Shown here piece by piece: positions 1 through 11,302 of a stretch of DNA of 64,000 nt. The stretch is from contig CM043942.1 of NCBI GenBank assembly GCA_014529385.2, forward strand, positions 107,215,141 to 107,279,140, given 5' to 3'. The stretch comes from Adiantum capillus-veneris. Its lineage: Eukaryota; Streptophyta; Polypodiopsida; Polypodiales; Pteridaceae. The number at the start of each line of letters is the position of its first letter. The first letter of the stretch is position 1. Both the position numbers and the translations under genes were made by a program. The notes under the pieces are model-generated. The model made no database searches. It had not been told where the DNA came from and saw nothing but the letters and a program-made list of their open reading frames with translations.

Positions 1-410
1 GATACTAAATCATTGCTTCAAGCTTTTCCATTTCTTTCAGAAGATGAAACTCTTCCTATCCAATCAAAAGCTTTTAACATAAAGGAGAAGCTTTTTCTCT
101 CTCATTCTTCTATGCTTTTATAAAATAAAAGCAAAAGCTTCTCTCTCTCTCTCTCATCTCTTCCGTTGAGTAAAAGCAAAAGCCAAAATCTACCAAGCTT
201 TTCGTAAATCAGGCTGGTGTCCGTACAACAGGCCACGTGTCCCACGCCAGGAAATCAAGGTTAGGGTTAGGGTAGAATTAGGGTTTTTTTTATTTTAGGA
301 TTAGGGTTTCAGCAAAATTAGGGTTTTGGGCAAAATTAGGGTTTTTGATTTTAGGGTTAGGGTTTCAGCAGAATTAGGGTTTCGGACAGCCACGTCATCA
401 CTTTGTGACA
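1..410 (-). repeat. Partial 3' LTR (minus-strand Ty3 element)
   Basis: Bases 1-410 match the right part of the LTR at 5526-6245: TCCAATCAAAAGCTTT, the CT-rich run, CTGGTGTCCGTACAACA, repeated TTAGGGTT units and the CTTTGTGACA end. Next to it, 411-426 (TACCCCCCTCTTGAAA) reads on the minus strand as a purine-rich tract, as expected upstream of a 3' LTR. Confidence 0.85.
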
Positions 411-1379
411 TACCCCCCTCTTGAAAGCATCATAATCGCCCTCGATTACACCTGCAAAACAGATAGAGGCCATAAACCGTCTTAGCAGACACTGACTGTT
501 AGTACCTATGCACTAGGAACACCATCTAGCACATGTACCAATCGACAGTCACATCGCACGACATCTCAGGATATCACTCGACATCACAGGACATCACATG
601 ACATTCAACATTCATTGGGATCTTAGACCATGATTTATCGGCAATGTAGCTAGCAATCGCATCTAGATCCAGTCGGGACCTCATCGATGCCTAATTGACT
701 AACCCCTATTGCAACCATGTCTATTTGAGATCAATTAGACCAAAATGCTGCAGTCATTTCGTCTATTTGTTCCTGCACTTAAACAAGTCAAGAACAAGTC
801 AGTTTCATATTTTCCAGAATTCCATTTCATAAAGTCATCCAATAGAATACTGTCAGCTCTTAGTATCCTTGAAGCTCAAAGAGACATCAATGACTCTAGT
901 ATTCAAAAATCAAGGCATCTGTTGACAAAGGAGGGAAGTAACTCCCTTCTTATGCAAACCCACTGCACCAGATCTCTCGCCAAGCTGAATTCTGGGAGTA
1001 GACTATGGTAAACCAAAACCTTCAAGGTAAAGATTCACATTCCGAGGAATATCTTCTAGGTCTTCCTCCTCCATTCACTTCGCATCCAATGCAAAGTAGG
1101 TCTTGAATTTAACCAAGAACCGTCAGTTCATTTTACCTTCTTTCTTTCTTTCTGTGCCAATTTCTGTCCTGGAATGAGTATCTGCTCGTTTTCATCCAAT
1201 TCGGGTTGCACCTTTGGCTTCCCATCATCGGGCACATCGCCTTCAAATGGCTTTAAGAAACTCACATTAAAAAAAAACAATGTGAACCTCCAAGTAATCT
1301 GGGTGCTTCAATCCAAAGGAGATATCATTTATCTTTTCAAAAAACCTGGAAAGGTCCACACTATTTCATATTAAGCTTT
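411..1379. other. 3' untranslated/decayed segment of the minus-strand Ty3 element
   Basis: The stretch lies between the LTR and the integrase C-terminus. I recognise no domain. It includes a short imperfect run of GACATCACAGGACATCAC-like units near 540-612. Open frames here are short and give no family resemblance. Confidence 0.5.
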
Positions 1380-3760
1380 CAAAGAAGCCGCTCCTTTCCC
1401 TTTTTTTTTCTTTCTTGGGCGTGCCTTCCCATAATGTAACAGCACCTAATCCTTCTCCTTTAATTTCAAATCGCGACAATGGCTATTTGCTACCTTTTTC
1501 TGTCTTTCCTGAAATTTTTGCAAAGCCTTCCGGACCAAGTCCCTCGTGAACTGGTCGGCTTCAAATAAAAATCTTATCTTTGGCGCTAAGGAAGGGTAGA
1601 ACCTTCGTAGCAAATTCAAAAATCTCAAATGGCATCTTCCCCATCAAAAAGTCAAACGTATTACTTTGAATTAGCAATTTCTGATTGCCCGTCAGTTTGC
1701 CGGTGGAACGATGATGAGAACTGCAACCGCGTGCCTATGTTCTCCCCAAATGGCCGTCCGAAAACAAACTCGTGAACCACGGGTCCCTGTCGGAGACAAT
1801 CGTCTCAGACATGCCAGGTAATCTAAAGACCTGGGCAATAAACAATCGTGCCCACACTGTGTTCTTGAGAGATGAAATCCATTGCAATACTTTCGTAGGG
1901 CGGGTGGGCATGGGTAAAAAGGCTGTAACAATCCCTGTGCTTTATACCTGACAAACTTGACCTTCTGGCATACCAAGCGACTGTGCACAAACTCGTCCAC
2001 ATTCTTCTTTCAAGGTGGTAGCAATGTCGCGGTAACCCGTAAAAGGCGGACAGTGGCATTCGGTTAGAACCTTTTCCCTCAACGATTGTGTAATGCACAA
2101 CATGGTTTTCCTCATCTAGTAGCCATCCCAAATGGAATAGTCCGCTACTATCTCCCCTTTCTGCATTCAACTGAATACATCTGCAAAATTTGTTCTGTGG
2201 CGTAATGACCGAACATATCCTCGAAGTTCTTATGATGTATCACGGAAATAGACAAAACCAACGGCTTTCGGGACAAAATATTTGCCACCGATTTCTTATG
2301 TCCTTGCACATGGACAATCCGGAAGTAAACTGTGACAAGATGTTTGCCCACCGCATATGCTTTTCCGATAGCTACTTCCATGACAAGAAGTAGCATAAAC
2401 TCCCATCATCTGTGAAAAACTGTAAAATCGGCTCCGAGTAGGTAATGTTGCCACTGAATAAGAGCATGGATAGCCGCCAAAAGCTCTTTCTCACAAATCT
2501 GTGCTGTCAATTTTGGCCTTGAGAACAATCCGCTCTCGTAGGCAATGACATTGTCCTTCTTGCATTAAGACCGCATCCAGACTACGACCACAAGTATCAC
2601 AATATACTTCAAACGATTCTGCAAATCCAGCAAAGTAAAAATTGTTTCCTTAGTCAATTTCTCTTTTAAAGTCTGAGAGGTACTCATCTTTGTGGGTCCC
2701 CACAAGAAAGGGACTCCTTTCTGTGTCAAGATATGCAAAGGGGAAGCAACCTTTGCAAAATTTCGAATGAACCGCCTATAGTACGAACACAGTCCCAAGA
2801 AGCTTCCAACTTCCTGGACATTCTTCAAATCGGGCCAATCACGGATAGTCTCTATCTTGGCCAGATCCATTTGCACTCCAGCTGTTGAGACAAAGTGTCC
2901 CAAAAAGTGTATCTCTGGTAGGAAAACATTCACTTTTCTTGGCATTAATCACTAACTTGTGATCTCGTAATGCGTGAAAGACCTGAAGCAGATGATCTCT
3001 ATGTTCTGCCTCATTCTTGGAGAAAACAAAGATAGCGTCAAAAGAAGTGCCAACAAATAGCCTGTACTCTCAAAAAATCCTGTCCATGCTGATGATATCC
3101 ACTCTTCAAATCAATTCTACTAAAATACGAGGATCCCTGTAATCTGTTGAGTATATCATCGATCCTAGGAATTAGAAATTCGTTCTTGATGGTGATTTTG
3201 TTGAGAGCTCTATAATCGATGCACATTCTCCAAGATTCGTCTTTTTTTTTTTCAAAACCAACAACACTGGAGAGCAATATGGTAAAGTACTAGGCTGGAC
3301 AAGACACGGACAAGACCCTTTTCCAAGAGGTCTTGCACTTGGTGCATAGTCTCTTCGTTCTGGGCTCGGCTCACATGGTAAGGTGGCCGGTTCGGTGGCA
3401 TGCTTCCAGGTACCAGATCAATGGTATGATCCTCAGGCCCTCTAAAAAGAAATCGGCATGAGTGTGGAGAAAAATCTTGGCATTCTTTGTTCAGGTCAAA
3501 ACATATTTGAAACTGAAGTTCATCAAGTACAATCTCTAAGCCCTTCATTTGTCAAAGTCGCATTCTTGGCTTGGTAGTCAACCACGGCGTTGTTGTTGTG
3601 GTACCAAGGGATTTCGAGTAGAACGTCACAGCCTTCCAAGGCAGATACGTAAAACTCCTCGTGCCCTAAACACCCTTTCATTGCAAACAAAGTTTGCCAA
3701 TGCTCGGTGTAATCGCAACATCTCTTCTGGGTGCCACTTGAACTACCTCCGCCTGTGGCC
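1380..3760 (-). pseudogene. Broken Ty3/gypsy pol (protease end, RT, RNase H, integrase)
   Basis: The pieces lie in several frames. RT: 3548-3252 carries the approach to RT (LVPGSMPPNRPPYH, then LLEKGLVR). 3277-3038 holds [15 protein letters not shown] and [13 protein letters not shown]. 2945-2565 holds FLGHFVSTAGVQMDL and FLGLCSYYRRFIRNFAKVAS. RNase H tail and linker: 2396-2148, with HVQGHKKSVANILSRKP in place of the usual VADALSR. Integrase: 2170-1692 in two frames, with YESIAMDF and then IVSDRDPWFTSLFSDG, giving two of the three catalytic acidic positions. The integrase C-terminal helix region is at 1628-1446 (ADQFTRDLVRKALQKFQERQ). Frame changes separate nearly every block, so no functional polyprotein is possible. 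Confidence 0.85.
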
Positions 3761-3989
3761 TCAGCCTATCGGGCGTAATTCGAAATCGAGCCGCCAATTC
3801 AAGAAGTTGGCCTTGGCTCCCTCAAAAGAGCTTCCTGATCTTTCCCTTTTCCCTAAAAGCGGCAAAGTTTGTACTTTCATTCCTTTGATTCGGTTCGGGT
3901 GCCACACAATGTGGTACCAATTCTGCTTGTTGTCTGCCTTTTCTGCCACGTCCCTCAACTGCTTTAAAACTTTCTGGCCTTTCTTCATT

Positions 3990-5455
3990 CTGTTAAATCG
4001 GTGCCCTGTTAGGGCACTTCGCGGAGATATGTCCAGTTTCCCCGCATCCAAAGCACTTTCCCTCCCTAATGAAGCGGCTCGCTCTTGAGGAGTAAGCTTG
4101 GGTCGTGCATCTTTCTTTTCTGGGTTGCTCTTCCTCTTTCTACTTTCATTGTCGATGTCTGTTTGGCTCTTTGTGTCATCTCATCGGTTGGGTAGGTCAA
4201 ACTGCCATAGTGAATGGCAAAACCCCATTTCGCATGACTCATCAACTCCTGAATAGAAGCTGACTTCTTTTCCAAGCAGTGATCTCAGATCTCTATAGGT
4301 AGACCCAAGGTAAACCGCTCAATCTATTCCTTGAACGAGATCTTCTTAAATGAAGAGGCGGGTAGAAAAGAACTCCAGAATCTCTCCCTTCTTGGTCATC
4401 CGAAGATGGTTCCAAGCAGTTCGTATATCGCGTTCATACTCTCGATTCAACCAAGAAGAAATAAAAAGCCTCTTGAATTTCATCCATTTAACTGGCGCAG
4501 TCTTGCTTAATAGAAGCGTGGAACACCAAGTTCGAGCATTCCCCTTAAAATAAGAGGCAGCTCTCCGAATCTTAGAGTGCTTTGAGTAACGTCCTCCCGC
4601 AAAAGCTATGTCAAACTGTTGTACAAAAGACAAAGCCTCCTAAGCATCTCTATAACCAGAAAAAGTTTCAAATTTAATTGACTGTCCACCTTCCTTAAAC
4701 TCTCGGACTTTCTTGCTTTTGTCTTCCAGAAAGTCATACTGGTTTGCGTTGTAGAAATTCTTCTTCTTTGCATAAAAGTTGTTGTCATCAGAGTCTGAAC
4801 TGTCTGTAGACGAGTCCTCTATAGAACTGTCACTCACGGGGTGAGATTTAGACTTCTTTTCCTTTTTCTTGCCCTTTCTGAAGCGTTGCTTCTTGCTTCG
4901 CTTTTTCCCTTTTGTCTGCTTCGCTTGACTCAAATGAGCTAGAAGAACTGTCAGAAGAAGAAGAACTCGGTACTCCTTCAAATCAAACACGATTCTTCTG
5001 TTTCTTTGCCTTTTCAAAAGTCGACTGACGACCAAAATAGCCCGAGAAGTCAGTGCCTTTCTTCTGCTTTTTGATGTGCTTTTCAGCTTTGTTTTGGGCA
5101 TCAAAAAGATGAGCAATTCTTGCATCAACCACCTCTTCTAATTCTTTCTCTGTATAATTTCTGGGGTAGGAGGTTTCTTGAGAGAGGATTTGGGGGGTGG
5201 TTTTGTGGTCTTCTGCCACCATTGCATATGCACCTCATTGAAAGAGGTCTCACTCATATATTTTGCAAATTTTGGGTCCTTCACAAGATTGAGCATCATC
5301 TTTGTTGCGTCGCCGATCAATCGTTGATGCTCCATCTCTTAACGCTCCACCGGAGTATGCCAAGGCGGGCCATACTCCTCACGTGATGCTTCGTTGTGAT
5401 CCCCTCCCGCATCTCTGGATGTAGAGGGAGTCGATTGATACTTGTCTGAAGCCAT
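3990..5455 (-). pseudogene. Broken Ty3/gypsy gag
   Basis: A likely start is the ATG at 5455-5453 (MASDKYQSTPSTSRDAGG), about 55 nt inside the primer site. Highly charged, lysine/serine-rich linker sequence follows (5128-4640). A capsid-like block lies at 4633-4346 (RRAASYFKGNARTWCSTLL, FISSWLNREYERD), typical of plant Ty3 Gag. A zinc knuckle reads CFGCGETGHISAKC near 4058-4017. Several frame changes separate these blocks. Downstream, 3760-3549 probably holds the protease, but I see no clear catalytic DSG/DTG. Confidence 0.75.
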
Positions 5456-5510
5456 ACGTGCCGCGGAAAAAAAAATTGCGATCGGATTTCGCGTAGAAGA
5501 GAAATCAACC

Positions 5511-5525
5511 GTGCTCTTATACCAC
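5511..5525 (-). other. Primer binding site (initiator tRNA-Met type)
   Basis: On the minus strand, directly after the LTR end (...TCTGTTACA), the sequence reads GTGGTATAAGAGCAC. It matches the plant initiator-Met primer site TGGTATCAGAGC with one change (A for C). It fixes the orientation of the element and the LTR boundary. Confidence 0.8.
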
Positions 5526-6245
5526 TGTAACAGACTTGGACACTCCAAGTCAAGAATCTACCGCGACAGCACCAAATAACCACTTCAAAACAGTTCACGG
5601 TTCACAATTTATTCGACACTGGCCCGACGGAGTTCCGTGCCTAGAGATATTGGCCCCAAAGACTGGCTCCCCTTTCGGTATTTCTTTTTGTATTGATCTA
5701 AGTTCAAAGTACAAGAGTGCGGGCAGACGCTCACACTGAGACTGTGCATCCAGATGCTCTAAGTTGTGAGAGGCATGCTCACATATTTAAAGTTACAAGG
5801 GATGCAAAAAGTAGAGCCCCAAAAGCTGAAAATCAAAAGCCCATAAATAAAGCAAAGGCTCTTTCTCTCTCTTGCTTATAAAATAAAGCAAGTTCCAAAA
5901 AGCTATCCAATCAAAAGCTTTAAACGTAAAGGAGAAGCTTTTTCTCCCTCATTCTTCTATGCTTTTCTAAAATAAAAGTAAAAGCTTCTCTCTCTCTCAT
6001 CTCTTGTGTTGAGTAAAAGCAAAAGCCAAAATTTGTCCAGCTTTCCGTAAATCACGCTGGTGTCCGTACAACAAGCCACGTGTCAGCCCGCCACGTCAAA
6101 AAATTAGGGTTAGGGTTAGGGTTAGGACAGAATTAGGGTTTTTGATTTTAGGGTTATGGTTTCAGTAGAATTACGGTTTTGGATTTTAGGGTTGGGGTTT
6201 CAACAAAATTAGGGTTTCGGGCAGCCACCTCATCACTTTGTGACA
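5526..6245 (-). repeat. 5' LTR (720 bp), TTAGGG/telobox-rich
   Basis: The LTR begins TGTAACAGAC and ends TTTGTGACA in plus orientation, with TG/CA termini. It contains four contiguous TTAGGG-type units near 6104-6126 and several spaced TTAGGGTTT units. On the element's own strand these are AAACCCTAA teloboxes in the U3 region. A TTTAAATATG TATA-like box reads on the minus strand near 5795. Confidence 0.82.
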
Positions 6246-6304
6246 GCATTCAATCAACCTTAAATTCAACAATGTGTCTCATTTGGTCCAGTGATCAGCA
6301 AATT

Positions 6305-6506
6305 TGTGAAGAACTGTGTATTACTTCATATGTGTTAACTATATTTCTGCACAAGACTAGGACTAGAAAGATAATTCTGACAAGAGACTCAAGAGACTGT
6401 ATTTGATTGAATGAATGAAAACTGAGTACAAAGGGTTCCTTTTATAGGAATTGAAGAGTCAGTATCGAAAGGCATGTCTCATGGTGAAGAGACATGAATT
6501 TAGACG
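6305..6506 (-). repeat. LTR fragment related to the LTR at 36565-36980
   Basis: TGTGAAGAACTGTGTATTAC and the following 200 bases match 36565-36775. Shared blocks include TTACTTCATATGTGTT, CTCTGACAAGAGACTCAAGAGA (with one change), GAGTACAAAGGGTTCC and GGTGAAGAGACATGA. No primer site adjoins it, so it is a solo LTR or a broken end rather than part of a full element. Confidence 0.7.
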
Positions 6507-8499
6507 TTGTCATGAGTTTTTTGGAGCAAGGGATTGCGCATATGTACATACACATGCATGGTGCATCGAATAAAGGATTGCCCAATTTCCATAGCCAAGT
6601 GGTTACGTGGGGCCCACGTGTGTACAGGTAGGACAGGGTCTACATAGTGTATCGATTTTCACTATTATCAGTACCAGTGTGTTTTTCTACAATAAGGAGG
6701 AGTTGGTGGCGCGTAAAACTTCTCGAGGAAGCTATCCGCGGGCCGATCAATACTTGCACGTGGATAAGTACAGACACGACGTGGGTGTTTTCTTGTGATA
6801 CTTATGCAGAAAGGTCATCATGAGGACCACTTTTTGGGGCCACTTCACGTGGTTTCGGGATGCATTATTGGGAAAAACTGAGTGCCAGGTGTGCGGATGA
6901 TGCAAAAAGGTGACAACTATGCACTGCGAGATCAGTTTTTGGCCTGTTCGGGGTCCGTTTGGGGTCATCTAAAAGGCCACGGGTGCCCAACTAAAATAGC
7001 TAAGTGTGGGAACTGAAAAAACTGAGAGAAGACCAGAAAAAACATGGATAAGAGAGGAGGAACAGACGCAAGTGTGTTTTTGCTGTTTTTGGAGCATTTT
7101 TTGGCCCTAAACTGCTCATCCGAGGTCGGATTTGAGCATTGTGACATTGTAGGGTGGGGTTTTTGGGCGTTCCGGACGCAATGGCGCTGTCCATTTTGCC
7201 AAATTCCTCATAGATTTTCTGCTGTTTTTCTGTGTAATCTTCTCCGGTGAGTGAACCTCTGCTTAACTTTGTGGTTGTATCTGGTGTATTTCCTCAATAC
7301 TGTGTAAACTATTTACCCCATTGGTGTTGGGCTGAGCTTCATTGAGTCTAAAAAATAGCAATTTGCCTCCTTTGAGCTGAATTGAGAGTGTGTGTCGGGT
7401 CATTATAGAGGCGTTGTGTGTGTTTCCATCCCGCTCACATTCTTTTGGCGCCCCCACGGAGGATCTTCTTCGAGTACCTTCTGCTTCGAGCTTCAAGCTT
7501 TGAGATTCGGGGCTATAGGTTACAGGTTACAGGTTACAGGTTACAGGGACAGGTACAGGTACAGGTGATTCACACAGGTACAGGTAGCTGGAGTACAGTG
7601 ATATACTAGCAGTGATGTCACTTGAAGTTGTTGTGGGTATGCATCACTTGGCGCCTATTTGAGCGCATTTTCTGTTGGATTGTACGTTACTTGTGGAAAT
7701 TGCCATTGTACGCATTTGTGGAGCCATACTTGGTTGTTTTGGCAGTCCCAGCCATTTCTGAGACTTGGTCTGGAAGATAGTCATTTTTGAGACTTGACTA
7801 TACGCGATTTTCATTAGCCTTCGTGTGAGGGTCGATAGCGTGAGGTTTTTATTGAGCTGGGGGATTCTCAAATGTGGAGATCCGTTCGGTGATACAGGTA
7901 GCTGGAGCACCCTTTTTGTGACCTCGCCATAGGCTATGTACTGGTGAGTCCTACTTGATGCTCGGGTTCTATTGTTGACAGTTTATGCATACATATAAAG
8001 TCTATATTTTGGGTTCCTACTGCTCTATTTCTGGGGAAACTCTGCCAAAATTTTTCCAAGTTATGATGGCTAGTTTTTTGGTCTTTTGAGCCATTTATGC
8101 TGTTATGCTGCTGAAATTTTGGCAAAATCAAAGGTTAAGTCAGGTGTGCCTTCTTGGGAGCTTCATGGTTGTCTTTAATGGATGATTAAAAATGGCCCTC
8201 AATTCACTCCATTTCATTTAACTCAAAGAATCCAGATAAATGTTCATGTGTCCAGGAAGATTTTTTTCTAGCAGCGCATAGTCTTTATGTTCGGGCCAAG
8301 AAGATTACGAGAGATCTTGAAATGTCCTTTGCCTGTTGTAATTCCGATGATCAACTATGAAAACTCATTTGATGTGCATGTGTTTGTCCTTATCTAAAGT
8401 TGAGCTCCATTGAAGTTTCTGGGGATTGGGTAGTCAAAAGTTTTGGGTTCTTGCACATCTCTTCAAAGGGGTTCTCAAAGCATTGTAACTTGAGTAGCC
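6507..8499 (+). other. Probable 5' LTR and leader of the Tat-lineage element
   Basis: This is non-coding DNA upstream of the Tat gag. At 7445-7462 there is TTGGCGCCCCCACGGAGG, which resembles the TGGCGCC-type primer sites of plant Tat/Athila elements. CTCACA just before it (7434-7439) could be the LTR end. The 3' LTR is lost, so the 5' LTR start cannot be set. 7518-7587 is a local short tandem array (GGTTACA x4, then GGTACA/ACAGGTACAGGT units). Nothing else is recognised. Confidence 0.4.
7518..7587. repeat. Short tandem repeat (GGTTACA / ACAGGT units)
   Basis: Four heptamer copies of GGTTACA are followed by repeated GGTACA and ACAGGT hexamers, with a last ACAGGTACAGGTAGCTGGAG. A related CAGGTAGCTGGAGCA recurs at 7896-7910, so the unit has spread locally within the leader. 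Confidence 0.8.
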
Positions 8500-9036
8500 A
8501 TGGCTTTCTCTTATCCGGAGTTTCATGGAAGAAGTGATGAAGATGTGGAAGATTTTTTGGAAAAGATGGAGGTTGCTTGCATTAGCAACCAGATTCATGA
8601 CCCTGCGCAGATGTTACGTCTTCTCCAAATTTGTTTGAAGAGTGATGCACGAGTCTGGTCCAAAACATTTGAAGAGGAGTTGCGTGCAGCAGATCCACCT
8701 GTAAGATTGAGTTGGGACAATATAAGGCATGGGTTGGAAGTGGAGTTTGTAAAGATAGAAGATCCTGACAAAGTGTGGCAAGAAGTACAAGGTTTGGTGC
8801 AAAAGGAAGGTGAGCCAGTAGATGCGTACATACGTAAGTTCTCATTGGCATGGGAGCGGATGTGCAAGGCCTTAGCACCACAGGTACCCCCGCCTGACAT
8901 GATGAAGAAGGACAGGTTCTTGGATGGTCTTTGGGAGAATATACATTGGAGAGTGGAGCTAAAGAAGCCTAGGACATATGAAGATGCACTAGAGGTAGCA
9001 AGGAACAAAGAGTGGAAGTTGAGGAAAATGAGCTAG
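8500..9036 (+). pseudogene. Gag (capsid part) of Tat-lineage element, ends at in-frame TAG
   Basis: This 178-codon frame starts MAFSYPEFHGRSDEDVEDF, a typical plant Ty3 Gag start (SYPEFHGRSDED...). It continues with ARVWSKTFEEEL, KVWQEVQGLVQKEGEPVDAY and FSLAWERMC, matching the Retrotrans_gag capsid fold. The start ATG at 8500 is the first in frame and is well placed. The frame ends at TAG (9034-9036), but the same frame continues immediately into the nucleocapsid and pol, so the stop splits what should be one gag. I read it as a nonsense mutation. Programmed readthrough is possible but less likely, because the stop lies before the zinc knuckle. Confidence 0.82.
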
Positions 9037-11302
9037 TTAGGGGTGGAGTCTTTGCCCATGAGGTCTCAATTTCAGCCTATAGATTCCTTACAAGGTCGCA
9101 TGTCAGGGGTTCATCATGAACCAGTGGTTCCTGTTACTACTCAAGTTATGCCAGCAGTGGTCACTACATCGGTGCAAGATGATGGGCTAAGGCAAGACAT
9201 GAGGCAAGTGGTAGATTTGATGAAGAATCTCAGCCTAAACATGCTAGGTCAAGTGGGAAATAATCGAGGTCGAGGGAGGTTTGCAAATCAGCCTGGAGGT
9301 GAAGAAAGGCCTAGGAATGGTATTGGACAAAGCAATGGTAGGTTTTGGAGGCAGACGCTCACATGTTATAATTGTGGAGAGTTGGGTCACATCAGCCCGC
9401 AATGTGATAAGCCACCAAGGATGGGGGGAGACATGTATCCATTGCCAAGACAGGTGCTAACTAGGTCAAATGATTATGGCATCAAAATTAAGGGAGACGA
9501 AGGAACCAGTGGACTGACCCAGGAGGAAAAGGGAAAGACAAAAGTGCTAAGTGTAGTCACCTTGGAGAAGGCATCAAAGCTAGAGGATACATTAGTGATG
9601 CCTATTGGGAAGAGGACCACAGAGGATAAGGAAGGAAGAAGTGCCCCAAGTCCTAGTAAGAAGAAAGGAAAGAGCCATAAAGGCGAGGATGTCAAGGCCA
9701 AGAGGAAAAGGAGAGCTCGTCGAAAGTTTCATGTTTCAGATTTTCCACTAGGGGATGGGCAATTAAGCAATGACTTGAAGGAGGATCTGACGAGCAGGAA
9801 GGCATATGTTACTTTTGGGCAGCTTATAGAGATGGTGCCTAAGCTAAAGCGACAGTGGAAGAGGATGGTTAACCCAATGGAGAAAGAGCCAGAGAGAGGT
9901 TCAGTAAAGGTGTTGGCAATGGATGAGCTACTAGACATTTGTCCAATAGTAGATGTGTGGCATAAAAGGAAAAATTTGGGACAAGGTTATGTGGATGGCG
10001 GAGCCCAAATATGTGTCATAACACACTCATGCGTTGAGAAGATGGGTCTCACAGTGGCTGGGGTGTCAGGTTTTCGGATCAGATTGGCAAACCATCAAAA
10101 AGTAAAATGCTTGGGTGTTGTAAAGAGCTTAGAAGTGGAGGCATATGATGCAAAGGCACTGGTTGATTTTCATGTGATGCCAGCAGGGTTGGGAGCATAT
10201 CCTATTATACTGGGCAGACCATGGTTACGTGCAGTGGGAGCTGTTGAAGATTGGCGACATGGTACAATTAGCCTCTATGGAAAGACAGGTACCAAGAAGC
10301 TTTATAATATGGACACAAGGAAACGATTAGAGGAGCTTTATGAAGATGAGGATGATTCTAGTGATGAAGACTCTTCCACGGTGACAAATGAGGACAGTGA
10401 TAGCACTACCAGCAGTGATGAGGATGTTGATGTTGCATTTCTTTTGATGGACAAAGAAATCCAGGAGTTTGGTTTAGTTGCATTTGCGAATGAGGTTGAA
10501 GATGAAAGTGAAGGGCCTTATGAAGTGATTGAAGGGCTGATGCAAACCAAGGTTGAGTTGTCAAAGAAGCAGGAATTGATGACACAAATGATCAGTGGAG
10601 ACCTCTCAGCTATGGAGAAGGATATATATTTGCACATGTTGGCTAGTTTTCCTGATTTGTTCATTACTTCATATGAAGAGATCAGAGGGTTCAAGGGTGA
10701 AGAGATGCATATAGAGCTGAAAGAAGGTGCTAAGCTAATGCGTCTAAGGTTAAGTAGGATGGGTCAAGAGCAAATGGAAGCCTTGCGAGAAGAGGTGGAC
10801 AAGTTGTTGAAGGCAGGGTTCATAGTCCCTGTGGAGACCATAGAATGGGTGAGTCCAGTTGTAGTCAGTCCAAAGAAGGATGGGAAGTGCAAAATTTGTG
10901 TAGATTTTAAACCCTTAAACGCAGTCACTAAGAAGAACCCATATCCTCTTCCATTCATCGATAAGATCTTGGATTCAGTGGTAGGTTATGAGATGTACAG
11001 TGTGTGTGATGGTTTTTCAGGCTATTTTCAATTGAAGATTGCTCTTAAAGACCGCACAAAGACCACTTTTATTACGCCATGGGACTGCTATTGCTACACA
11101 GTATTGCCATTTGGGTTGTCAAATGGACCTTCCTTCTATCAAGAGAGAGCAAATTGGGTGTTGGAACCATTCATTGGTAGTTTTGTTAAAGATTTTATGG
11201 ATGACTTCTGTGTTTATAGCAGTAGGGCTGAACACCATGAGAAGCTGCAGATGGTATTGGCTTGATATGATGAATGTGGAGGACAACTAAATACAAATAA
11301 AT
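9037..11302 (+). pseudogene. Tat-lineage Gag-Pol part 1: nucleocapsid, protease, RT (first half)
   Basis: The frame is continuous with the gag above after its TAG. Visible in order: zinc knuckle CYNCGELGHISPQC (9364-9405); a lysine-rich linker; an aspartic protease with VDGGAQICVITHS (catalytic D at 9994, DGG form) and the ILGRPWL flap-side motif near 10207; an acidic DSSDEDSS stretch (10350-10430); and RT with LREEVDKLLKAGFIVPVE, CVDFKPLNAVTKKNPYPLP, VLPFGLSNGPSFYQ and the active site FMDDF (MDD at 11197-11205). A TGA at 11263-11265 interrupts the frame where an arginine is expected (LA-R-YDECGGQLN), consistent with CGA to TGA. Reading continues to the insertion point at 11302. Confidence 0.87.
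11298..11302 (+). repeat. Target site duplication TAAAT, left copy
   Basis: TAAAT directly precedes TGTAATAGG. The identical TAAAT follows the right LTR at 17380-17384. Dropping one copy restores the reading frame of the host Tat pol. Confidence 0.95.

Larger units (their letters stand above)
1..6245 (-). mobile_element. Decayed Ty3/gypsy retrotransposon, minus strand, left end cut by window
   Basis: The order read on the minus strand is LTR (6245-5526), initiator-Met primer site, gag, protease region, reverse transcriptase, RNase H, integrase, purine tract and second LTR (410-1). Both LTRs end in the same string (GTCATCACTTTGTGACA at the left, one mismatch at the right) and share the AAAGCTTTT-rich and TTAGGG-rich blocks. 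The coding region is broken by many frameshifts and stops, so the copy is old and inactive. The target duplication cannot be checked because the left LTR runs off the window. Confidence 0.88.

Noticed and set aside
6104-6126. Interstitial telomere tract
   Set aside because: The TTAGGG units sit inside an LTR and recur in its partner LTR, so they belong to the element rather than to a chromosome-fusion scar.
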